64,000 nt of DNA. It comes from Diadema setosum. Taxonomy: Eukaryota; Echinodermata; Echinoidea; Diadematoida; Diadematidae. The stretch lies in assembly GCF_964275005.1 (NCBI RefSeq), contig NC_092705.1, positions 15,224,385-15,288,384 of the forward strand, written 5' to 3'. The notes below the pieces were generated by a model that did no database searches, was not told the origin of the DNA, and saw only the letters and a list, made by a program, of their open reading frames with translations. Positions 55,931 through 64,000 of this stretch are shown one piece after another (the stretch's first letter is position 1; every line of letters starts with the position of its first letter). The position numbers and the translations under genes were made by a program.

Positions 55931-58263
55931 CAGTTAAACTCGCATAAGTCGATCTTCTCGGGACTGAGCAAAACACATCGACTTAGGCGAGTTTCGACTT
56001 GTACGTAAGTCGAAAAAAAATCGACTTAAAGTTACACCACACGTACATAATGTATAATGTACATGTATGTTGTCTACTCTGGAGCCGAGAGCTGGAGCGG
56101 TGTGCCCGATATTTGCCCTTCAGCAAGACACTTTATCCACATTGATGCAGGCCAGGTCTCCACACTAACTTTTATTTTGGTGGCCCCAAAATGATTGATT
56201 TTTATTTTTTGGTGGCGCGAACAAAAAAAAAAAAGAAAACAAGCAAAACTAAATCGGTCCTACGTTCGGTCCGAAAGTTACCGTTATTTATTTCTGATTG
56301 TAAAAGCAATCATCCACCATTTACAAGTATTTCAACACCTTCCGGAGCCGAATGTTGCCGTTAATCATTTTCAAATGTAAAAACAAGCAACCGACATTCA
56401 TTCTAGGATCTTACGGAGCTGAATATCATCCTTATTCATTTCCGAACGTGAAAGCACACATCCGCTTTTTATTTCATCATCTAAATGAGCCGATTGATAC
56501 CGTTAATCATTTCCAAATGTAAAAGAAACAATCTGTTACTTATTTTAGCATCGTACGGAGCAGAATATTACCGTTATTCGATCTCCAAATTCAAAAGCAA
56601 ACACCCGACATTTATTTTATGATCGTAAGGAGCCGAATGTTACTGCTATCCACTTCCGAAAGTGTAATGAATCATCTGACATTTATTTTGGCATCTTCAG
56701 GAGTCGAATGTCACATGCTATTTACTTTCGAACGTAAAAGCGAACTTTAGGCAATTATTTCATCATCGTACCGAGTTGAATACCATAGTTATTCATTTCC
56801 GAACGCCAAAGCAAACATTCAACATTTATTTTAGCATCTTCCGGAGCTGAATGTTATTGCTATTTACTTTCGAACATAAAAGCAAACATAAGACATTCAT
56901 TTTATCATCGGACGGAGTTGAATACTATTGTTATTCATTTCCGAACGTTAAAGTAAATATCAAACATTAACTTAACCATCAAACGCAGCTAAATGTTACT
57001 GTTATTCATTTCGAAATTTAAAAGCAAACATCCGACAGTTATTTAGCATCGTATGGAGAAGAATATTACTGCTATTCACTTCCGAACGTAAAAACAATCA
57101 TCTGACATTTATTTTAGCATCTTCTGGAGCCGAATGTTATTGCTATTTACTTTCGAAAGTAAAAGCAAACACCCGACATTTATCTCATCGTCGTACGAAG
57201 GTGATTATTATTGTTATTCATTTCCGAACGTCAAAGGGATAATTCGACATTTACTTTAGCATCTTCCGGAGCTGAATGTAATTGTTATTTACTTTCGAAC
57301 GTAAAAGTAAACATCCGGCATTTATTTTATCATCTTATGGAGTTGAATATCATTATTTTTCATATCCGAACGTCAAAGCAAACATTCGACATTTATTTCA
57401 GCATCTTCCGGATACTTTTTTTTTTATCCTTATTCATTTCCGAACGCAAAATCAAATCTCTGACATTCCAAAAGTATAAGCAAACATCCGACATTTATTT
57501 TAGTATTATACGGAATCGAATATTACCGTTATTCATTTCCAAAATTAAAAGAGCAAACATCTGACATTTATTCAGCATCTTATGGAACCGATTGTTACCG
57601 CTTCATTTCCAAAACTGAAGGCAAACATTCGGCTTTTTTGGTGGCCCGGCGTGCGTTTTTGGTGACCCCGGTCGCAAATTAACCATTCGCGAAATCGTGA
57701 TTCGATTCGCGAAAAGACTCCGCTAAATATAAGGCATAGATCGCTACACTCGGCAGGGGCTACGTCGTCCTTTCACCAGGTCTCGTTACAAAACCAAAAT
57801 CTCGCGTGAGTTCTTGCGTTACCTATCGTTAATGTTAACGAAACATCGTTAATTTGCGCTAGGGATCGTTACTCATCGTTGCTACAAACGTTAATTTTCC
57901 CGATCGTTAGTTTGCGTTACTAACGATTCAGGTGAAACCGCTTGCGTTAATGAAACGTTAATGTTTATTTACGCAGTTTCTTTTGGTATATACTGTATGT
58001 AAACAAAAACTGGCGTCTCGTGATTTTGACAGTGATTTATTACACAATAAAATGTTATTCGACTTAGGCACAGTGAATTCAATGGTTTTTCCGTGAAAGT
58101 GTTCTTGGAATTTCATCGACTTAAGCGAGTATTCGACTTAAAAAATTCGACTTATGAGTGAATTAATACACGTAAGTCAATGGGGAAAAATCGGGACTTT
58201 TTAAAATTATCGACTTGCGCGATTATTCGACATATGCGATGTCGACTTAGGCGAGTTTAACTG
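55931..58263. mobile_element. TA-flanked pogo/Tigger-like non-autonomous element
   Basis: Ends CAGTTAAACTCGCATAAGTC (left) and the complement of GACTTAGGCGAGTTTAACTG (right) match at 20 of 21 positions or so, with TA at 55929-55930 and 58264-58265. CAGT-starting ends with TA duplication are typical of Tc1/mariner, and the AAACTCG sequence recalls pogo/Tigger termini. Extra TCGACTTA copies lie inside each end. No transposase; the interior is a satellite plus about 350 bp rich in AACGTTA words (57800-57970). Confidence 0.8.
56265..57630. repeat. Internal tandem array, unit about 70-75 bp
   Basis: About 18 diverged units with the order GTTATTCATTTCCGAACG, TAAAAGCAAACATCCGACAT, TTATTTTAGCATC and TTCCGGAGCCGAATG. 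Alternate units seem to use ATTCATTTCC and ATTTACTTTC, hinting at a dimeric higher-order repeat. Lies wholly inside the pogo-like element. Confidence 0.9.
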
Positions 58264-58466
58264 TATGTTGAATTTTCTTTATTCTTTCTTTATACATTCT
58301 ATGCATGTGACATCACAAGCTGTAGTAGTCTTCTCATCCAGACAGGCCAGCACTGAAACTTTTGAACGGTTTGTCCGATTTTTCCTCAAACTTTCATTGA
58401 TGTGTTCTTCTGATATTGCTGCATTCTCTCAATCCTTATGTATATAAAAGTGGATTTGTCCTTTAA

Positions 58467-60129
58467 TTAAGTAATGACAAAGAAGCAACAGTCACGTCAG
58501 AAATCAGTCATGTTATAAAACTATTTATAGTCAAATCAACTATGAAAATGAAAGCTCTAGAAAATAAACTCTTCTCATACAAATGTTCAGTCACATGACT
58601 AAAGGCACCTACATAAATCTTTGCAGACAAACAAACTTTAAAACACAAATACGCTGGTCTTAAATGAGTACAATGAAAATGGTTTCATTACAATACAAGC
58701 CTGCAAGCAAGCATACATATTCACTGTCATTTAGGCTTTAGATAGAGTCTACATTCATCTTCTAAGAGAAGATTAATACAAGATACATGTATATAGATAT
58801 CTATTTGTTCTTTTTTTTTTCTTTTTGTCTAAGAGCGGACAGAGCATTCTGATCAGGATCTTATCCAGGAAAAGAAAATTCAGGTCAGGAAAAGAAAAAT
58901 TATTCCATGCAAACCACATTTTAACTAATGAAGAATGCCAGCATTCAAATATAATCAACCTGCAATATTTCACACTATCGTTACATTTGTTGAAATCCCC
59001 CTCTTGTTCCAAACAACTTGGTGCTTTGTATTAATTATCCTTATACAAAATATTTTTAATTACACGTTGTAAAATGAAAACTCTTACTTTTTGTTTAACT
59101 TCAAAACTTGAAGTCGATCCACACATAAATCTCAATTTCATTCAGGCTTGAGATTATAATTGTCTTACCGTGGTATTTGCATATTCTATTGCACATAAAA
59201 AACTTTACATGAAACACCTAATTCGTCACATGAAGTTATTTGGTATCTTACATTGGACTTCTGGCTCCCCCCCCCCCCCCCAAAAAAAAAAAAACAAAAA
59301 CAAACAAACAAACAAAAAAACAAAACAAAACAACTAACAACAACAAACAAACAAGCAAACCCACAAAAACATACAAATTTTCGATTATGGGAGAGAATTT
59401 GCATAACTGAACTTACATGGCAAATTGTGTAGATGTAGAAGTGAACCATACTGTAAAAGCATAGTAGTTGGGGAATGTAACAAAAGTCGTGGCATAGGAC
59501 TACACGCACTGAAAATAGTTTTTTTGGCAAGATAGGGTGATACAGCAGACTAACTTCACACATGGTTTCAACATGTTTAATGCTAAAACATAGTTCTCAG
59601 ACAAGCTCAAAATTCATCTTCCACCATTTGGACTTTGCTTGCAATATACTGAAAGGCTCTACAAAGAAACTAGTCTGGCTGATGCGATTTGCTAGGATAT
59701 TAATGAGTTGTTTTGGAGTATTTTGAGATCAAAAGTGTGAAATCATTTTGGTCATAATACACCACTTTTATTCCTGGAGTGACCTTTCCATTCAGCAGTG
59801 GGTTGGTAGAATGTCCAAGCATATGTTGATCGAATAATTGTGCCCTAACAGCAGTAATGAACTGCATGTAGTGAACATGCTGCTACATGTGATGCAGCGA
59901 GGAGCTTGTGTGATTGATACTGCCATGGCTATTGTATATTGTAATTGATGTACACAAATACAGAGCATCATATAGCAACCACAATCGGGTATGCCCTGAG
60001 ATTGCATTACTCCTGCCGTAACTTTTTTGGCTAAAAAATTTGTAATTTTTGTCTTTACCCAACTGAAATTGTGTAATCATAGCGATATTTTACAAAGTTC
60101 TTATAATATGCGCATGTCTACTGTTTCAG
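58467..60129. other. Probably 3' flank or 3' UTR of the BRCT gene, no exon seen
   Basis: AT-rich. Contains a C run and AAAC repeats (59270-59360). AATAAA on the minus strand near 59766 could serve as polyadenylation signal for the gene ending at 61999, but the distance is long and repeats intervene. Confidence 0.3.
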
Positions 60130-60363
60130 AATAAAAATTTCATGATTTGACCTTGACCTTTGCCCTTTGACCTTTTGCCGATTTCACCCAAAATCTAATC
60201 AAATCATTGCCCCATCATACTTCATACTTGGACCAAGTTTGGTAAAATTCCAGTAAATATTACTCAAGTTATCGCGTAAACGAAAGCGGACGGACGTACG
60301 GACGGACGGACGGACAACCCGAAAACATAATGCCTCCGGCACCACTACGTGGCGGAGGCATAA
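60130..60363 (+). repeat. 3' part of the 43158-type dispersed repeat
   Basis: TTTGACCTTGACCTTTGCCC, GGACGGACGGACGGAC and CCGAAAACATAATGCCTCCG, GTGGCGGAGGCATAA match 44020-44256. Confidence 0.75.
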
Positions 60364-60379
60364 TAAACACAGAAGATAA

Positions 60380-60840
60380 CAAGGATCTGTCTGTGGAGAC
60401 CTTGTCGCAGCCTGTATGTGAAGTGAGCTTGCAAAGTGTCTTTCTGTGGCAGCCTTCAGCTGCCTTAATTCATGTGAGAATATTTTATGTCTCCTCCTGC
60501 AGTTGACTTGTGGCATACTCATGCTAAACCGTTATGCTAATTACATTGTGGCAGCCTTCTCACAGCCTTGACTGTAACCTGTACCAGTATGCAGCAAGTC
60601 TGCGGCAAAGATTCTTTCTGCACCAACCTTGCCGCTATATGGATACCTTCCCGCTGCCTGAACTATTCTGCGGCAGATCTGCCACAAACTGTTTCTGCTG
60701 CATACTAGTATGCGGCAGGTCTGCAGCAAAGTTTAGTTTTGCTGCATACTCCGGCTTACTCTTGCTGCAGACTGAAAAGTCTGCAGCAGATGTGCGGGAA
60801 GTCTGCAGCAGATCTGCCACATACTTTTCATTTTCTTATG
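60380..60840. repeat. GTCTGCAGCAGATCTGCC-type degenerate array
   Basis: Words CTGCGGCA, CTGCAGCA, GATCTGCCACA and TGCTGCATACT recur every 20-40 bp, in both orientations. GC-richer than its surroundings. Frames read across it on both strands but are periodic and motif-free. Confidence 0.65.
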
Positions 60841-61258
60841 GGTAGACATGCATGCCCAAATAAATTCAGTGGAAAAAAGAATTTAGAACTTAAGACTGGA
60901 GTGTAATAAAGATAGGTGTCAAACACGTGACACAGCCCTTCATTTTCTATGAGAGTTAGTTGTCCTTATTTCAGTTGGCAAAATATCTGAGTTTGGACAA
61001 CCCTTTAATCAGAGTGAAGTCTATGTTATCTTTGTGCCATGTTTGCATCATCATGCATGGTACAGCTTCAGCCCTGTAGTCATGATGGGGGACATACTGT
61101 AAAACATGATATTTTCGCGAATTGGAGCCCACGGCCTTTTGCGCTGCATGAAATTTTTGCGTGTTGCTGATAACATTCAATACATATAGTGTAGACAAGA
61201 ATTTTCACATGCATTTTGATTTCGCAAATCTTGGCTCTCGCGAAATTTGCGAAATTAA

Positions 61259-61607
61259 AGGCATAATTTACCATTTGCAGATGAAAGCATTAGTGCTTTA
61301 AAATAGTTCTAAAATGTGAGTTAGGGATAGAAACAACCACTGTCAAAATTTGAATCCGTATAATCGATGTTAAGTGTTGTTAAATACACAAAATGTGAAC
61401 AATAGTTATAATAAAAATGTTTCCAGACTAAACCGTATACAGTTACGGTTTACTGAGAAAAACCCTGATATCTCCTTATATTTTAGGTTTTATTGCAAAT
61501 ATTTCATATGGTAGGATGTTTTATGATACAACAGATCTACACGTATGCATCAAATGTGATATCTTGAACATTTTTGAAATCACTGCTCCCAAAGGTAAAC
61601 TGGACCT
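61259..61607. mobile_element. TTAA-flanked MITE M1, copy 5
   Basis: AGGCATAATTTACC start and GGTAAACTGGACCT end, TTAA at 61255-61258 and 61608-61611. Same orientation as copy 1; the best-kept ends of the five copies. Confidence 0.9.
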
Positions 61608-61998
61608 TTAAAATGCATGCGAACATTCCTCGTTTTACAGTACTTTTCTACCGACTACACCATACACTGGTATTGCTCATAGGACATAGGTAAAAATGCC
61701 CTGAGAAAGACACTACTTCATGCAATACATGCATTCTTAAAAACTTAATAATACCAGCTCATCTTACTCAACTGGCACTACAAGGCATCTTTAGGCCTCA
61801 CAATATACACCGTAATATAATGTGATCAAGATTATATCATGATCTCATGGTTTATATGATCATTGGAGAATGATGTTCAGAAAACTCTCTATTGCTATTA
61901 AACCATGTATGTACATGAGGGCATGAATAGATGGCAGAACTAAGGCAATACAAAACTATTTCAGCATCTGCTGCATGCAGTGGACCGTGGCCAATATG

Positions 61999-62115
61999 TC
62001 ATTCGATTGAGTAATGGCTTTCTGGTTGGATGCATTGCTGGGCAACACTGTCCCACACCCATCCAGACGATACCACTTTCACTGTGGGATAATAAGCTGT
62101 CACCGAGGTGGGTTC
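61999..62115 (-). CDS. BRCT-domain protein, terminal exon with stop
   Basis: Acceptor CCCAATTGCAG then EPTSVTAYYPTVKVVSSGWV and WDSVAQQCIQPESHYSIE, TGA at 61999-62001. The pattern V-K-V-V-x-x-x-W-V-x-D-S-(I/V)-x-x-x-x-x-x-x-E-x-x-Y is the C-terminal half of a BRCT domain (strand, the invariant Trp helix, then the closing Y). Phase 0, matching the 62994 exon. The protein ends right after the domain, as in DNA ligase IV and some other repair proteins; which family member this is cannot be told from the fragment. Confidence 0.8.
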   Translation of the reverse strand, partial: EPTSVTAYYPTVKVVSSGWVWDSVAQQCIQPESHYSIE

Positions 62116-62993
62116 CTGCAATTGGGAGGGGACAAAAATAACACAAAAGCAAGATACTGATAACGGATCTGACGTTCTGTGATTGGCCTCTGCAAATGAA
62201 CAAACAAACACAAATTTGCATGCCATTATTATACGTAGATATGAAAATACTTCAGGAATTTTTTAAAGGTCACATGAAAATTTTTTTGCACGACATCCTT
62301 GTGGAAAGTTGTCGAGGAGATCTCATCCACATGATGGTCTGCTGAAACTACAGCACAGAATATAATATGCTGGAAAAGTGTCAAGATGATTGCAGGCCTG
62401 CCAACCACCATGTGAAACCCCTACATTGAAGTCAAAATATCTGCACAAGGTGAATGCTTAGTGTATGAAATTTGGGCATCAAGGCACTTCAAATGAGTCA
62501 TGTGAGCCATGCATAAACTGATCTAATGAATAGACTGCACCGGTTTTGGCATTACTTCTTCCACGATAGGTTTACAGAGCACAAATCCAGAGTTGTCAAC
62601 CCTCCAAACTGGATAAACCCAATGACACACAGCACAGCAAACAAACAAACAAGCAAACAAACATATTGTGAAGGTCACGACATATTTTGAGTGAAAAATT
62701 GGGAAATTTAGTTGGCTTGCTGTATCAAATTTACAACAAAACAATTACACATTTCTCTATTACAACCATATTTTCTTATATTCAATGAACGAGACATATA
62801 AAATATTACACAAGAATTTTAGTTTGCACTCAACTTGGAAGGTCTTGAAAGACCTGTTTTTGGACATAATTTTTGTATTTTTTTTTTCATTGGAAAGTAT
62901 TAACTCAGTCACGCATCACTTTGATCACATGTCTGCATAAGGAGTGAGCTATAAATCTACTGTCTTCTCAGAACAAGGACATTTTATACTTAC

Positions 62994-63054
62994 ATCATCA
63001 TACTCATCTGGCACAATGAGATGCGTTGTGCTGTCATCACATTTGTCTTGCACA
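62994..63054 (-). CDS. BRCT-domain protein, internal exon
   Basis: A 61-bp exon, acceptor CACTTACAACGGCAG and donor GATGAT then GTAAGT. It encodes VQDKCDDSTTHLIVPDEYDD. C-x-x-x-T-T-H-L-I-V is the central beta-strand of BRCT domains. One leftover base at its 5' side. Joins in phase 0 to the terminal exon. Confidence 0.8.
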
Positions 63055-63851
63055 CTGCCGTTGTAAGTGAGAAAGAGTCAAGGACAAAAATACATGCCAG
63101 CATGATGCAAAAATTAAAAGCTCATGTTCACACGTTGCCACACTTCATGCAATATCTCTCTGAAAACGCATTCACTGATGATTAACCATGTGTTGCATTT
63201 GCAAATTTGCATGTGGATTTCATCCACCTGGTGAAAATAATTTATGCCAATAAAATTACTGGTTATCTGCAAAGAAAAATGTAACTGTCTTGTATTCTGG
63301 AGAGTGTCATAATCACGCTTGCAAGAAAAATTACTCTACCATTGTCACAAGTCTTGTGTTGTGCAGACTGCTTCAAATTTTGTCATGAATCTTGTGTTGT
63401 GCTCAAATTTAGCTCAGTTTTGTACATGCTCCTTTCTCACTTTGCCTGGCAAAAGCTTGGAATTTCTTAGAGTTTATCATATAGTGCCTTTCCACTAGGT
63501 CTTGGCGCAAAGAGGGCTCAACAGCTTATCACAACACACTTGAATCAGTACAAAATTACAATGTACCTACCTAAAAACTTTTTTTTTTTTTTTTTTTGAG
63601 GAGCAGACATAACTCACTGTGCCCTTTGAAAGTAAGGAAAAAAACAAACAAACTCAGATCTTGATTTTTCCCATAATAAAGAACATTTCGTTTGGCAGCT
63701 TTATTGGCATTATGGGCAAATGAGATTATAAAAGTTATTGGATTGAGTGAAGCAGTTATTACAGAAACATGGTCAAAGCGCACAATGCTGCATGCATCTA
63801 AAGTTTACACACCAACTTTGGGCAGCATGCTAAGAATTACAAACTGCTAAC

Positions 63852-64000
63852 AAAGGATATGCTATGATGTAGCGGCGAAGTCTCTTCCTCTCCACCTCTC
63901 CAAATCCCTCCTGGATGCAGGCGACCACGCCCGACAGGAAGTTGGCCAGTCCAGCTCCGGCATTGGCTTCTTCAGACCTTTCCTTCCCATTCCCGTCATG
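63852..64000 (-). CDS. BRCT-domain protein, upstream exon, cut by the window edge
   Basis: The minus frame reads SEEANAGAGLANFLSGVVAC, then IQEGFGEVERKRLRRYIIAY. F-L-x-G-V-V-A-x-(I/V) followed by an amphipathic R-K-x-L-R-x-x-I helix is a typical start of a BRCT domain, and the next exon supplies the following strand. The donor is uncertain: the best-phased choice (CCTTT then GTTAGC) is weak and no Gly-Gly pair is seen, so a tiny exon may be missing between 63054 and 63852. Confidence 0.65.

Larger units (their letters stand above)
55594..58462. mobile_element. TTAA-type palindromic MITE M2, split by another element
   Basis: AGGACAAATCCGCCTT at the left and the complementary AAGTGGATTTGTCCT at the right, with TTAA on both sides (55590-55593, 58463-58466). 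Halves mirror: AGGATTGAGAGAATGCAGCA / TGCTGCATTCTCTCAATCCT. Comparison with the intact copy 26836-27415 places a 2.3-kb insertion after AGAAAAGTGAAAATA. Confidence 0.85.

Noticed and set aside
57211..57564. 117-codon plus frame
   Set aside because: Falls entirely in the 70-75 bp tandem array of the pogo-like element.

Overview
The window looks like 64 kb of a metazoan nuclear genome. Protein-coding DNA is sparse and split by GT-AG introns. The rest is microsatellites, degenerate minisatellites, palindromic MITE-like elements, LINE fragments and a tRNA-derived SINE. The many TAGGCCTA and TACATGTA words, the repeat content and one element resembling the sea-urchin TU/foldback type suggest a marine deuterostome, most likely an echinoderm. 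This is an inference from composition and element style; no database was consulted.

The main gene is an animal lipoxygenase on the minus strand. Eight exons cover the C-terminal catalytic part, from 37655 down to a stop codon at 17348. Seven have clean AG/GT borders and compatible phases. The five expected iron ligands are visible: two His in HESAVH, His and Asn in HAAAN, and a C-terminal Ile in AISI. The penultimate exon is cut in two by an 8017-bp element (20468-28484) with inverted terminal repeats and a perfect 9-bp target duplication (GTCCCGGGT at 20459-20467 and 28485-28493). Removing the element and one duplication copy restores the exon exactly in frame. Exons for the PLAT domain and the start of the catalytic domain were not found.

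At the right edge, also on the minus strand, lie two or three exons of a protein ending in a BRCT domain (stop at 61999). A candidate exon at 2524-2673 weakly resembles the linker and start of a lipoxygenase catalytic domain and could mark a second, downstream paralogue. Around 39.0-40.5 kb there are short uncharacterised coding pieces on both strands: a Cys-rich segment on plus, and a 107-residue first exon with a strong splice donor on minus.

Layout: 1-17 kb is mostly repeats (an end of a 1.1-kb repeat family, a SINE, TTAA-flanked MITEs, minisatellites, LINE tails). 17.3-37.7 kb is the lipoxygenase locus, with the 8-kb insertion, a SINE and a probable solo LTR inside it. 38-41.4 kb is relatively unique DNA. 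41.8-55 kb is a repeat thicket containing a 6-kb foldback element (45.69-51.75 kb) whose arms are made of a 15-bp repeat and which holds a broken LINE. 55.6-58.5 kb is a MITE interrupted by a TA-flanked pogo/Tigger-like element carrying its own internal satellite. 58.5-64 kb is the 3' part of the BRCT gene and further repeats. No rRNA gene, functional tRNA gene, CRISPR array or bacterial-type operon was seen.
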